Positions 16,624 through 25,765 of a DNA stretch of 51,919 nucleotides are shown piece by piece. The number at the start of each line of letters is the position of its first letter. Position 1 is the first letter of the stretch. Location: contig CAIVHG010000108.1 in assembly GCA_903905655.1 (NCBI GenBank), positions 1 through 51,919 on the forward strand. The letters are read 5' to 3'. The notes below the pieces were generated by a model. The model saw only the letters and a program-made list of their open reading frames with translations. It ran no database searches and was not told where the DNA came from. Both the position numbers and the translations under genes were made by a program. This DNA is from an uncultured beta proteobacterium. Lineage in GTDB: Bacteria; Pseudomonadota; Gammaproteobacteria; Burkholderiales; SG8-41.

Positions 16624-17589
16624 ATGAGAAAACTTTTTTCGATATTGGCCAGTGCAGCATTGCTTGTTTCATTCGCAACCGCAAATGCACAGACGACCGC
16701 CGGCAGGGGCATCCGTGTAGTGGTCCCCTCGCTACCGGGTTCATTCAACGATACCGTGGCGCGCGTGCTGGTACAGAACTTTAACGAGGGTTTTGCGCCG
16801 GGCTCCATTACGGACAACAAACCTGGCGCAGGCACCATCATCGCGACCGACTTCGTAGCCAAGTCTGCACCCGATGGCCGTACGCTGCTTATCGTATCAT
16901 TCCCGTTCTCGGTCATGAGCGAACTGTATCCGGCTGCAAAAATCGATGTGCTCAGAGATTTCGCGCCGGTGAGCTATATCGGATTCACCCCCTCTTTGCT
17001 CATCATAAATGCGGCATTGCCCTATCGGACGGTCAAGGATCTGGTGGAAGCGGCGAAGGCGAAACCCGATTCGATATTGTATGGTTCCACCAGCAACGGC
17101 TCTTCCGGTCATCTAATCATGGAGCGGTTCAAGGCGCTGACGGGCACATCTCTCGTCCACGTCCCCTTCAAGGGCAGCAGCGAGGAAATGGTCGCATTGA
17201 TCTCCGGGCAGGTACCGGTGGCATTCGTCAACCTTACCGAAGGCCTGCCCTTGGTGACTTCGGGCAGGGTGCGCGCGCTCGGAATTACCGCAGCGAAGCG
17301 TCACGAGGGAATACCAGAGGTACAGACGATGGCGGAAGGGGGATTCCCCGGCTTCGAAGCGAATATCTGGTTCGGCGCTGTTGTCCCTGCGGCCGTGCCG
17401 AAGGAGACGATCGTCAGGCTCAATGCCGAGATCAACCGCATTCTGGCGACCAGCGACGTGCAAAAGCTGTTCCGCAGCCGCGAAGCGCAGATCGCCGGCG
17501 GCACGCCCGAAGCCTTCGGCGATTATTTGCGCAGCCTGGTGTCAGGCTGGAGCAAAGTCGTCCGCGACTCGAAAATAAAAGCCGAGTAG
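16624..17589 (+). CDS. Bug/TctC periplasmic binding protein, divergent type
   Basis: A 321-residue receptor with signal peptide MRKLFSILASAALLVSFATA. It departs from the family in its first block (IRVVVPSLPGSFNDTVARVL, no GG after the proline) and in PFSVMSELYPAAKIDVLRDF, but keeps KSAPDGRTLL, VPFKGSSEEMVALISGQV and the C-terminal WSKVVRDSKIKAE. It starts 7 nt after the previous receptor gene. A strong hairpin at 17629-17650 lies shortly after its stop. Confidence 0.93.
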   Translation: MRKLFSILASAALLVSFATANAQTTAGRGIRVVVPSLPGSFNDTVARVLVQNFNEGFAPGSITDNKPGAGTIIATDFVAKSAPDGRTLLIVSFPFSVMSELYPAAKIDVLRDFAPVSYIGFTPSLLIINAALPYRTVKDLVEAAKAKPDSILYGSTSNGSSGHLIMERFKALTGTSLVHVPFKGSSEEMVALISGQVPVAFVNLTEGLPLVTSGRVRALGITAAKRHEGIPEVQTMAEGGFPGFEANIWFGAVVPAAVPKETIVRLNAEINRILATSDVQKLFRSREAQIAGGTPEAFGDYLRSLVSGWSKVVRDSKIKAE

Positions 17590-17628
17590 CATGCCGGCCG
17601 TGGCGCCGGCCAATCGATCGTGAACGAA

Positions 17629-17650
17629 CCTTCCGGCGTGTGCCGGAAGG
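17629..17650. terminator. Perfect 9-bp hairpin between convergent genes
   Basis: CCTTCCGGC, loop GTGT, GCCGGAAGG. It lies between the end of the Bug gene at 17589 and the end of the convergent AhpD-like gene at 17688. The symmetry would serve both strands, but no T-tract follows, so intrinsic termination would be weak; it may instead be an mRNA-stabilising 3' hairpin. A second GC-rich dyad (GCCGGC...GCCGGC) lies at about 17593-17610. Confidence 0.5.
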
Positions 17651-17687
17651 ACGTTGGATTCATGCAGGGGATTTTCGAAGCGTCTTA

Positions 17688-18218
17688 TCAGTTATGAGGC
17701 GCATGCGCCTGCAGCGCATTCTGCGCGAAGGCGAGCATTCCGAAAAAACTGATCGCGCTGATCATTTCCACCACGCCTTTGTCACCGAATGCTTTTTGTG
17801 CCGCAGCGAAGCTCGCATCGGAGAGTTGGTGGTCTCGTCCAAGTTCGCGCGCGCAGCGCACCGGCAGCGCTTCATCCTCCGGCAGGCCTGTGAGATCTGT
17901 CTTTTTGCTCACGGCATCTATCGTCAGCTGGCTCGCGCCCTGTTTGAGCGCCATCTGACCATGTACGTTCTGTTCATACTTATTGTCGAGCTCTGCAGAA
18001 ATCGTGGAAGCCAGCAATGCCAGAGTTTTCTTGGGTAGTATCGATTCGAACTTGAAGAAGCTGCCTACGTGAGCGATGCGCCCGGCGATTTCCGGGGAAT
18101 GCAGCAGCGCTGCATACATGTCGAGCATCCTGCCCCGCGTCTCGATGATATAGTCGTAGACCTCGCCTTTGTTCTCAGGCACCTTGGCTCGTTCATAGAT
18201 TCCCGTCAGGCGCGGCAT
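17688..18218 (-). CDS. Carboxymuconolactone decarboxylase/AhpD-family protein without the CxxC
   Basis: A 176-residue all-helical protein. The core stretches LPKKTLALLASTISAELDNK and YEQNVHGQMALKQGASQLTI match the CMD/AhpD fold (KxxxLLxVSxxxxxxYExxxH...AxxxGxs). The resolving and peroxidatic cysteines of AhpD (E-x-C-x-x-C-x-x-x-H) are absent, so a peroxidase role is unlikely; a lyase/isomerase-like reaction of the CMD type or a structural role is possible. It is encoded alone on the minus strand between two runs of plus-strand Bug genes. Confidence 0.83.
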   Translation of the reverse strand: MPRLTGIYERAKVPENKGEVYDYIIETRGRMLDMYAALLHSPEIAGRIAHVGSFFKFESILPKKTLALLASTISAELDNKYEQNVHGQMALKQGASQLTIDAVSKKTDLTGLPEDEALPVRCARELGRDHQLSDASFAAAQKAFGDKGVVEMISAISFFGMLAFAQNALQAHAPHN

Positions 18219-18352
18219 AGCGTTTCCTCTCGTATGGGGTTCTGGTTGCTTTAAAGCTTAACAGACCAAAGTAGCGAGGGCAATCCGCACAGCGCGTGGT
18301 CCAGGTTTTATGCCATCTCAGAAATGTTAAAAACATCATCCGTGATCGTGTT

Positions 18353-18382
18353 TTGCATCAAGCTGCTATTTAGCTCTAAAAT
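18353..18382 (+). promoter_or_regulatory. Possible sigma-70 promoter for the 18449 receptor gene run
   Basis: TTGCAT at 18353-18358 and TAAAAT at 18377-18382 are separated by 18 nt and lie 67 nt before the start at 18449. The surrounding sequence is locally AT-rich compared with the genes. Judged by eye only. Confidence 0.35.
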
Positions 18383-18448
18383 CGAGGCGATAGCATTCTG
18401 TTTCTCATTTCACTCAATCGCAGTGCAGCCGCTTGCGCTGGAGTACTC

Positions 18449-19411
18449 ATGCAGGTTGGACATACGGTAACGATAGCGTCAGTCGTCCTGATGATTTCTG
18501 GCGTGACGTCCGCTCAAAATTACCCGAGCAAACCAATACGCATGATCGCTCCCGAGGTCGGGGGCGGCAACGATTTTGTCGCGCGCCTGATCGCTCAGGG
18601 CCTGACGGGCGTGCTGGGCCAGCAGATCGTCGTCGATAACCGGGGCAGCGCGGGCGGCGTCATCGCTGCGCAACTGCTGGCGCGAGCACATGCGGACGGA
18701 TACACATTGCTGTTCTACAGCAGCGGAATCTGGACTGCGCCCTTCCTGCAGGAAAACGTTCGCTACGACGTGCTGCGCGACTTCTCTCCAATCACCCTGG
18801 CGGCGAGCTCGCCTAACACGGTGGTGGTGCATCCCTCATTGGCAGTGAATTCCGTCAGGGAACTGATCGCATTGGCCAAGACCAAGCCGGGCGTGCTCAA
18901 CTATGCCTCGGGCAATTCCGGTTCGGCCAATCATCTGGCGGCGGAATTGTTCAAGTCCATGGCCGGCGTCGATATCGTGCGCATCACCTATAAAGGAACC
19001 GGGGCGGCGCTCAACGATGTGGCGGCCGGCCAGGTGCAGTTGATGTTTCCCGCGATCGGTTCCGTGGCGCCGCACGTCAAGGCCGGCAGATTGAAGGCAC
19101 TGGCGGTGACCAGCGCCGAGCCGTCTGCATTGGCTCCCGGTTTGCCCACGGTGTCTGCATCCGGCCTCCCTGGTTACGAAGCGGTGGCGATGTCGGGCGT
19201 CTTTGCGCCAGGGAAAACTCCCGCGCCTCTGATCGACCGGCTGAACCGGGAGATCGTACAGTTTCTCAATGCCGCAGATGTCAAAGAAAAGCTGCTGCGG
19301 TCAGGCGTAGAAGCCACAGGCAGCACGCCACAGGAATTTGCTTCAAAAATTAAAACTGAAATGGCGAGATTGAGCAAAGTGATCAAGGACGCCGGCATTC
19401 GCGCCGAGTAG
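18449..19411 (+). CDS. Bug/TctC periplasmic binding protein, W-x-x-P subgroup
   Basis: A 320-residue receptor with signal peptide ending TSAQNYPSK and a GGAG upstream of the ATG. Subgroup features are GGGNDFVARLIAQGL, SGIWTAPFLQENVRYD, VVHPSLAVNSVRELIALAKT, FKSMAGVDIVRITYKG and the end MARLSKVIKDAGIRAE. It is the first of four tandem receptor genes on the plus strand reaching to 22764. The signal peptide is short and starts at the first Met after the ribosome site. Confidence 0.93.
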   Translation: MQVGHTVTIASVVLMISGVTSAQNYPSKPIRMIAPEVGGGNDFVARLIAQGLTGVLGQQIVVDNRGSAGGVIAAQLLARAHADGYTLLFYSSGIWTAPFLQENVRYDVLRDFSPITLAASSPNTVVVHPSLAVNSVRELIALAKTKPGVLNYASGNSGSANHLAAELFKSMAGVDIVRITYKGTGAALNDVAAGQVQLMFPAIGSVAPHVKAGRLKALAVTSAEPSALAPGLPTVSASGLPGYEAVAMSGVFAPGKTPAPLIDRLNREIVQFLNAADVKEKLLRSGVEATGSTPQEFASKIKTEMARLSKVIKDAGIRAE

Positions 19412-19534
19412 TCGAAACGAGTGCGCACGGCCGCTCCCACGATGCAAGGCGCCCCCCATACGCCACGATCTTTGCAGTATGATCCAACTCGGATTACCGA
19501 TGTCGCTGAAATCACCCATAGTGGAGTAACGAGC

Positions 19535-20533
19535 ATGCTTAGGACATGGACACGGTCAGCAGCAGTTCTACACGCGGCCATCGTCTGCGCCGCCATCGCC
19601 TGGCCGCAGCATGCGCAAGCGGCGGCCGGCGACTACCCTACGCGGCCGATTCGAATGATCGCCGGCATACCGCCCGGCGAGGGCGTGGACATCGTGGCAC
19701 GCGCGGTTGCGCAAAAGCTCACAGAACAATGGGGCTCTCCGGTCATTGTGGACAACCGCACCGGCGCGGGCGGAGCGTTAGCCATGGAACTCGTGAAGCA
19801 GGCCGCGCCCAATGGCTATACGATACTCGCGGGCAGCGTAGGCACCATCGCCACTGCAACCCCGCTGAAGAAAGTGGATTTTGATACGCGCACTGCGCTC
19901 GCGCCCATCGTGCAGATGAACTCACAGCCCTATGTATTCGCCATCAACCCCACCCTCCCCGTCAATTCAGTGGGCGAGCTGATCGCGTACGCGAAAGCGC
20001 GCCCCGGAAAGCTCAATTACGCTTCGAATGGCGTAGGGTCGACCTCGTACGTGGGCATGGAATTTTTCAAATACATGGCCGGGGTCGATATCGTCAACGT
20101 GTCCTACCGCGGACTGGCGCTGGCGATGGTGGATGTCGCATCCAACCAGATCCAGATGATGATCGGGGCGGCGCTGGTCATCTCGCCGAACGTGAAAAGC
20201 GGCAGGATCAAAGCACTGGCCGTCGGCAGCGCGAGCCGCTCGCGATCTTTTCCCGGTGTGCCGACGGTGGCGGAATCCGGATTGCCGGGCTTTGAATGGA
20301 CCAATTCGTACGCGCTGTTCGCGCCGGCTGGAACGCCGCGCCCCATCATCGCGCTGTGGAATCGCGAGGCAGCGCGCATCGTCAATGCGCCCGAAGTTGA
20401 GAAGAAGCTTTCGGCAGACGGGGTGGAGCCGGCCGCGCCCAATACTCCTGAGGAATTCAGCGCCGCGTTTCGCCGTAACGTCGACAACCTCGACAAGTTT
20501 TTCCGCAATTCCGGGATCAAGCCCGCGAACTGA
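19535..20533 (+). CDS. Bug/TctC periplasmic binding protein, divergent type
   Basis: The ATG at 19535 is preferred to an open frame reaching back to 19421, because GGAG lies just upstream of 19535 and the protein then begins with a proper signal peptide (MLRTWTRSAAVLHAAIVCAA, cleavage near AQAAAGDYPT). The mature 332-residue precursor has IRMIAGIPPGEGVDIVARAV, QAAPNGYTILAGSVGTIATA and VPTVAESGLPGFEWTNSYAL. It lacks the W-x-x-P motif and the usual P-Y-D-P before the second lobe (KKVDFDTRTAL instead), so it probably binds a different ligand from its neighbours. Confidence 0.9.
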   Translation: MLRTWTRSAAVLHAAIVCAAIAWPQHAQAAAGDYPTRPIRMIAGIPPGEGVDIVARAVAQKLTEQWGSPVIVDNRTGAGGALAMELVKQAAPNGYTILAGSVGTIATATPLKKVDFDTRTALAPIVQMNSQPYVFAINPTLPVNSVGELIAYAKARPGKLNYASNGVGSTSYVGMEFFKYMAGVDIVNVSYRGLALAMVDVASNQIQMMIGAALVISPNVKSGRIKALAVGSASRSRSFPGVPTVAESGLPGFEWTNSYALFAPAGTPRPIIALWNREAARIVNAPEVEKKLSADGVEPAAPNTPEEFSAAFRRNVDNLDKFFRNSGIKPAN

Positions 20534-20691
20534 GCTCTGAATTTGCTGGGCGAGTTGATAACGACAGCATGCGTTTTCATCGCCCAAAGGCACGCACATC
20601 TGCCGTCACCTCCGGCCCTGCACTAAAGGCTGCACAAGTACAGCGCCCCGCGCTAGAATCCGCCTATCGCATTTAAAGGCTGGAGTCTCAT

Positions 20692-21657
20692 ATGTCAGAA
20701 CGGCGATTCATCGCACCCGCGGCCCGCACCGCAATGGCAGCGCTGGCCCTGTTGAGCTGCGCGGTGTGCGCCCAAAATTATCCGACGAGATCCATCCGCA
20801 TCATCTGCGCCGAGCCCGGGGCAAGCAACGATTTCCTGGCGCGCATCATCGCACGCGAGATCTCGGAGCCCCTGGGTCAGCAGGTGATCGTGGACAACCG
20901 GGCGAGCGCATTGATCGACGAAGCGGTTGCCAGATCGGCGCCGGACGGCTATACGCTGCTGATCACGACCGGCGGCGTTTGGACCACGCCGTTTCTGCGC
21001 AAGACCGCCTACGACCCGGTTAAGGATCTGACACCAATCACGCTCGCGGTGACCACGCCCAATGTGCTCGTCGTCCATCCGAGCATGCCGGTAAATTCCG
21101 TCAGGGACCTGATCGCGCTTGCCAAAGCAAAACCCGGAGAACTCAACTACGCTTCAGGCACCGCGGGCTCCGCATCCCATCTGGCGGGTGAATTATTCGT
21201 ATACATGGCAAAGATCAACATCATGCATGTGCCGTACAAAGGCGCCGGACCGGCGGTCACCGCGCTCGTCGGCGGCCAGGTGCAGATGATGGTCGCAACC
21301 TCGACTTCCGTTGCACCGCACATCAAGTCAGGCAAACTGAAGGCCCTGGCGGTGGGCAGCGCCAAGCCGTCCGAGATGTTCCCTACCCTGCCGACGATCA
21401 CGGCCTCCGGTGTGCCGGGCTATGAAGCGGCAGCGATATTGGGCGTGTTCGCGCCGGCAGCAACGCCGGTTGCCATCATCAATCGCCTGAATCAGGTCAT
21501 CGTAACTGCGATGAAGCGCCCCGAAACCAAGGACCGGCTGTTCGGCGGCGGGATGGAGATCGTCGGCAGTTCGCCCGAACAGTCCGTGGTGATGATCAAA
21601 GCCGACATGGAGAGGATAGGCAAGTTGATCAAGGATGTCGGCATCCGTTCCGACTGA
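20692..21657 (+). CDS. Bug/TctC periplasmic binding protein, W-x-x-P subgroup
   Basis: A 321-residue receptor. The signal peptide ends near CAVCAQNYPT. The glycine-rich loop is altered to ICAEPGASNDFLARIIAREI and the usual N-R-x-G-A segment is shortened to VDNRASALIDEAVAR, both typical of the subgroup here. It carries GVWTTPFLRKTAYDPVKDL, VPYKGAGPAVTALVGGQVQM and the end IGKLIKDVGIRSD. A weak promoter-like pair (TGCACA at 20631, TAGAAT at 20654, 17-nt spacing) lies in the 158-nt gap in front, so this gene may have its own promoter. Confidence 0.93.
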   Translation: MSERRFIAPAARTAMAALALLSCAVCAQNYPTRSIRIICAEPGASNDFLARIIAREISEPLGQQVIVDNRASALIDEAVARSAPDGYTLLITTGGVWTTPFLRKTAYDPVKDLTPITLAVTTPNVLVVHPSMPVNSVRDLIALAKAKPGELNYASGTAGSASHLAGELFVYMAKINIMHVPYKGAGPAVTALVGGQVQMMVATSTSVAPHIKSGKLKALAVGSAKPSEMFPTLPTITASGVPGYEAAAILGVFAPAATPVAIINRLNQVIVTAMKRPETKDRLFGGGMEIVGSSPEQSVVMIKADMERIGKLIKDVGIRSD

Positions 21658-21753
21658 GCAACGCGCTGGTCTTCGATTGCCATGCGCAAGGCTGCTGACA
21701 AAACATAAGTTGCGGCATCGAGAATAATTTAGCGAGCCATCGAGGAGCAGAAA

Positions 21754-22764
21754 ATGCAAGCGCGCATTGATTTTCGAAGGTTCGCTTTGGCAGGCGTGCG
21801 CATGCTCCGCATCCAGGCATGGACGATCGTGACCGCGTGCCCGGCGCTGATCGTTTTCTCTGCGGCATGGGCGCAGAGTTATCCGACCAAGCCGATCCGC
21901 ATCATGACGTCCGAAGTGGGCGGCGGCGCCGACGTGCTGGCACGCACCATCGCACGCGGCATCTCGGGTCCACTCGGACAGCAGGTGTTCGTCGACAATC
22001 GCGGCGGCGGGGTGATCCCGGGAGAGACCATCGCCAAATCGCCCGGCGACGGCTACAACCTGCTGATGAACGGCGGCACACTGTGGTTTCTGCCGCTGCT
22101 GCGCGCAGAAGTGCCGTACAACGTGCAAAGAGATTTTGCGCCGATCGCGTGGATCAGCACCTCGCCTGCGATACTCGTGGTGCATCCGTCGCTGCCCGTG
22201 AAGTCGGTGCGCGAACTAATCGCCCTGGCGAAAGCCCGGCCCGGCGAACTCAACTATGCATCGGCCGCCACCGGCTCCATCAATCACCTGACGGCCGAGC
22301 TGTTCAAGTCGATGGCGCGGGTCAACATCACGCGCATCGCATACAAAGGCACCGGTCCGGCGCTCAACGACCTGATCGGCGGACAAGTGCAGTTGTCCTT
22401 TTCCGCGGGCGCTGCCATGGCCTCGCACATCAAGACCGGACGCTTGCGTGCACTGGCGGTGACCAGTGCCCAGCCCTCGCCCGCTTATCCCGGCCTGCCG
22501 ACCATCGCTGCGAGCGGCGTCCCCGGCTATGAAGCGGTTTCCGTCGTCGGCATGTTCGCCCCCGCCAGGACGCCGCCTGCTATCATTGCACGCTTGCATC
22601 AGGAAACTGCGAAAGTGCTGACCGAGCCGGAGATCCGCGAGCGCTTTCTCAACGCCGGGGTCGAAGTCGTCGGCGGCACGCCCGAGCAGCTCGCGAGCCT
22701 GATCAGCACCGACATCGCGCGCTGGAGCAAGGTCATCAAGGATGCCGGCATTCATGAAGACTGA
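21754..22764 (+). CDS. Bug/TctC periplasmic binding protein, W-x-x-P subgroup
   Basis: A 336-residue receptor with GAGGAGC before the ATG. The signal peptide is unusually long (about 42 residues, cleaved near AAWAQSYPT) and a later Met at residue 16 (MLRIQAWTIV) could be the true start. Blocks: IMTSEVGGGADVLARTIARG, GTLWFLPLLRAEVPYNVQRD, VHPSLPVKSVRELIALAKAR, IAYKGTGPALNDLIGGQV and the end WSKVIKDAGIHED. It is the last of four tandem receptor genes; an alpha/beta hydrolase gene follows after 55 nt. Confidence 0.93.
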   Translation: MQARIDFRRFALAGVRMLRIQAWTIVTACPALIVFSAAWAQSYPTKPIRIMTSEVGGGADVLARTIARGISGPLGQQVFVDNRGGGVIPGETIAKSPGDGYNLLMNGGTLWFLPLLRAEVPYNVQRDFAPIAWISTSPAILVVHPSLPVKSVRELIALAKARPGELNYASAATGSINHLTAELFKSMARVNITRIAYKGTGPALNDLIGGQVQLSFSAGAAMASHIKTGRLRALAVTSAQPSPAYPGLPTIAASGVPGYEAVSVVGMFAPARTPPAIIARLHQETAKVLTEPEIRERFLNAGVEVVGGTPEQLASLISTDIARWSKVIKDAGIHED

Positions 22765-22819
22765 TTAAACGGTCGGGTGGTTTTTTGTTTAACTTTGAAT
22801 CAACGCAGGGGGAATAGGC

Positions 22820-23623
22820 ATGTCATTGTTGAATCTGGGTAGCCGCAATCTTTATTTCGATCTGGTAGGGCCCGACGACGGACAGGTGGTGTGTTTCGGC
22901 CATTCGCTGGCTTGTGACAGCGGAATGTGGGCCGAACAAATGCCCGTGCTGTTGGCCGCGGGCTATCGGGTACTGCGCGTAGACATGCGCGGACACGGCG
23001 GCAGCAACACCCTGCTGCCAGGCGAATACAAGATGGAGGACATCGCCGACGATACCGCGGCGGTGATCGCGGCGCTCGGCGTGGGCAAGGTCCACTACAT
23101 CGGGCTTTCGATTGGCGGCATGTACGGTCAGGCGCTGGGATTTCGCCACGTCGACAAGGTGCGCTCGCTGATGTTGTGCGATACGCGCCCCGCGGCGCCG
23201 CCCCGCGAAGCCGAGCGGCGTGCGCCGGTGCTCGCCGCTGTGCGCAAGGCCAAGTCGCTCGCGCCCATGGCGAACGATGCGATGGAGCGCTGGTTCACCC
23301 CGAACTTCAAACAACGGCGTCCGAAGCGCTGGAAAGAGATACACGATACGCTGCTCGGAACTTCGGCCGATGGCTACATAGGCTGCGCGATCGCCATCCA
23401 GAACTTCAATTTCATCGCGGAAGACCCCGGCATCAAGGCGCCGACGTTGGTCGCACGCGGGTCTGACGACAAAGGCGCCACCCCCGAGCAAAGCCAGGCC
23501 CTGGTCAAGCTCATCGCGAATGCGAAGTACGGAGAAATTCCCGGCGGGCGCCACGTGTGCAACGTCGAGCTGCCGGATGTATTCAACCGCATGATGATGG
23601 AGTGGCTGAACGCCAACCGCTAG
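22820..23623 (+). CDS. Alpha/beta hydrolase (3-oxoadipate enol-lactonase-like)
   Basis: A 267-residue hydrolase with the nucleophile elbow YIGLSIGGMYGQ (Ser97), the oxyanion stretch CFGHSLACDSGMW, the aspartate region LVARGSDDKGATPEQ, and the catalytic His near residue 245 in PGGRHVCNVELPDVFNRMM. The pattern is closest to PcaD-like enol-lactonases and related carboxylesterases, which open lactone rings in aromatic degradation, but no other pca genes are present. GGGGGAATAGGC precedes the ATG. Located between a Bug receptor and an LLM oxidoreductase, it could hydrolyse an imported ester or lactone (inference). Confidence 0.87.
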   Translation: MSLLNLGSRNLYFDLVGPDDGQVVCFGHSLACDSGMWAEQMPVLLAAGYRVLRVDMRGHGGSNTLLPGEYKMEDIADDTAAVIAALGVGKVHYIGLSIGGMYGQALGFRHVDKVRSLMLCDTRPAAPPREAERRAPVLAAVRKAKSLAPMANDAMERWFTPNFKQRRPKRWKEIHDTLLGTSADGYIGCAIAIQNFNFIAEDPGIKAPTLVARGSDDKGATPEQSQALVKLIANAKYGEIPGGRHVCNVELPDVFNRMMMEWLNANR

Positions 23624-23817
23624 CGAGTGCGCTGCTGCAGCAAATCGACCTCAAAGCGCAGAGCGCGCTGCATCGCGCTCTGATCCAATTCTCTCAGGAT
23701 TGCAATTCGACGGACCTGCCCAATGCAACGGGCTTCGAAAAACCGGAACGACTTGCATCATGTTAGGATTACGGTCCGCTCTGGACCTACCCTTTCGCGC
23801 CGCATGAGGAACCATGC

Positions 23818-24684
23818 ATGAGACTGCATCTGGATGTGAATTACCTCGACGAGAACGGGAAGGTCTGCGATGCAAAGGCCTATGCAAGAAAGGCCAGGAT
23901 GATCGAGGCGGCGGGATTCGACGGCATTTTCAACAGCACCGGATTCGCTGGCGCCGAGAGCACGATTTCCGACTCGGCCACCTGGACGCTGATCGCCGGA
24001 ACCGCGACCGAGCACATCGAGATCGGCGTCGCGTGCATCAAGCTGCCGGTATTCGAGCCGATGGACCTCGCGCAGCGCTTCATGACTTTCGAAACGATGC
24101 TACCCGGCCGCTACACGGTGGGCATCGGCTCCGGGTCGGGCCCCAGCGGTTTCGAGGCGCTCGGCCTGAAGTGGGAAGACCGCTTCCGCATCACGCGCGA
24201 CCACATGAAAAAGATCTGTCGGCTTTTGAACGGCGAGACCGTCGATGCGGCGTACATCGCGCCGTTTCCCGAGCACATCGGCGGCCCGCGCTTCGTGCTC
24301 GCCGCATGGCACAGCGAGATCTCGCTCAAGCGCGCCATCAGCGAGTACGACGGCTGGATGACTTCGATCGCAAATACCAAATTCAGCGCCGTTGCCGAGG
24401 CCATCAGGAAGTACCGCGATCTCGGCGGCAAGCGCGCGATGGCGATGACCGGACGTATCGACCTTACGGCGCCAACCAGAAAACTCGACGACGATGAGCC
24501 CTATACCTTCTACTGCGGGCCTGAGGAAGCGACCGAACGCATTCAGCGCCTGGCGGAGCTGGGCTACGACGATCTGGGCCTGCACTTCTACCGTAACGGG
24601 AAGCGTGCCTGCTTCACGGCCGAGGATCTAGCGCAGATCCGCGCGCTGCTGCCGCGGGACTCACGCAAACCCTACGCGGACTGA
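23818..24684 (+). CDS. LLM-class (luciferase-like) flavin/F420-dependent oxidoreductase
   Basis: A 288-residue TIM-barrel protein with the bacterial luciferase-like features ARMIEAAGFDGIFNSTGFAG, TATEHIEIGVACIKLPVFEP, TVGIGSGSGPSGFEALGLKW and a C-terminal ERIQRLAELGYDDLGLHFYR. The LLM superfamily includes FMN-dependent monooxygenases and F420-dependent dehydrogenases/reductases. The complete F420 biosynthesis operon that begins about 1.1 kb downstream makes F420 the likelier cofactor (inference). One Bug receptor gene lies between. The start follows GAGGAACC. Confidence 0.87.
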   Translation: MRLHLDVNYLDENGKVCDAKAYARKARMIEAAGFDGIFNSTGFAGAESTISDSATWTLIAGTATEHIEIGVACIKLPVFEPMDLAQRFMTFETMLPGRYTVGIGSGSGPSGFEALGLKWEDRFRITRDHMKKICRLLNGETVDAAYIAPFPEHIGGPRFVLAAWHSEISLKRAISEYDGWMTSIANTKFSAVAEAIRKYRDLGGKRAMAMTGRIDLTAPTRKLDDDEPYTFYCGPEEATERIQRLAELGYDDLGLHFYRNGKRACFTAEDLAQIRALLPRDSRKPYAD

Positions 24685-24725
24685 TCGATTCCGCGGAATC
24701 GTCATACATGAATGGAGGCAAGCAC

Positions 24726-25718
24726 ATGAAGCGATTGGCTGCACTGCTCGAAGCCGGATCGCGATTGATCCCTTATGCGCTGGGCCTGCTGGCGTTCGCG
24801 GCCATCGCGCCTGCGCAGTCGGCCGAATATCCGGAGCGCCTGATCCGCGTCATCGTGCCCTTCGCCACCGGCGGGCCCAACGATCTCATCGCGCGCCTGG
24901 TCGCCCCGCAACTGAGCAAGATGCTCGGCCAGTCGGTGGTGGTCGAGAACCGGCCCGGAGCCGCGGGCAACATCGGCATCGAAGCGGTCGCCAAGTCCGC
25001 GCCCGACGGCTACACGCTGCTGGTCAGCGCCAATGCATCGACTGGGAACGCCGCGCTGTTCCGCACGCTGCGCTACGATCCGATCAACGACATCCAGCCG
25101 GTGGCCGTGATCGCAGAGTCGCCCTATGCGATCGTGGTGAACGCGCATCTGCCGGTGAAAAGCCTCTCCGAGTTCGTCAAGCTCGCGCGCGCCAATCCCG
25201 GCAAGCTCAATGCGAGCGCCGCCGGCATCGGCACTCGTCTCGCGGTGGAGTTGTTCAAGATACAGAACAAGCTCAGCTTGGAGATCATCACCTACAACGG
25301 CACCGGACCGGCGGCGCTCTCGGTGGCGACCGGTGAAGCCGATTTCGCGATCACCGACACTTCGGGATTCATGCCGTTCATGCCTTCCGGCCGCGTGCGC
25401 CTGCTCGCGGTCGCCGGCGACAAGCGGCTCTACTCGTTCCCCAACGTGCCGACCACCGCCGAAGCGGGCCTGCCCGCTTACAAGACCGGCACCACCGTTG
25501 CGATCTATGTCGTTACCAAGACCCCCACTGCCATCGTGCAGAAGCTCAACACAGCGCTCAACAGCATCACCGTGATGCCCGAAGTGAGCGAGCAGCTGCA
25601 GAAGATGGGCGGCTATCCAGCACCGAAGACGGTCGAGCAGTTCACCCATTGGTACCGCAGCGAGATTCCGCTGTGGAAAAATGTAGTCGCACGCGCCAAG
25701 ATTCCGCTTGAAGAGTGA
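24726..25718 (+). CDS. Bug/TctC periplasmic binding protein, classical type
   Basis: The ATG at 24726 has GGAGG at the right distance; an in-frame ATG at 24708 lies before that ribosome site and is rejected. The 330-residue precursor has a signal peptide cleaved near PAQSAEYPE. Family blocks include IRVIVPFATGGPNDLIARLV, VVVENRPGAAGNIGIEAVAK and KSAPDGYTLLVSANASTGNA, with ITYNGTGPAALSVATGEADF in place of the usual VPYKG. The C-terminus is also altered (PLWKNVVARAKIPLEE). It lies 48 nt before the F420 operon, so its ligand might relate to an F420-dependent pathway. Confidence 0.93.
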   Translation: MKRLAALLEAGSRLIPYALGLLAFAAIAPAQSAEYPERLIRVIVPFATGGPNDLIARLVAPQLSKMLGQSVVVENRPGAAGNIGIEAVAKSAPDGYTLLVSANASTGNAALFRTLRYDPINDIQPVAVIAESPYAIVVNAHLPVKSLSEFVKLARANPGKLNASAAGIGTRLAVELFKIQNKLSLEIITYNGTGPAALSVATGEADFAITDTSGFMPFMPSGRVRLLAVAGDKRLYSFPNVPTTAEAGLPAYKTGTTVAIYVVTKTPTAIVQKLNTALNSITVMPEVSEQLQKMGGYPAPKTVEQFTHWYRSEIPLWKNVVARAKIPLEE

Positions 25719-25765
25719 TCGCAGCCGATGCGGAATTGCAGCGATAGTATTTACAGAAATGGCAG

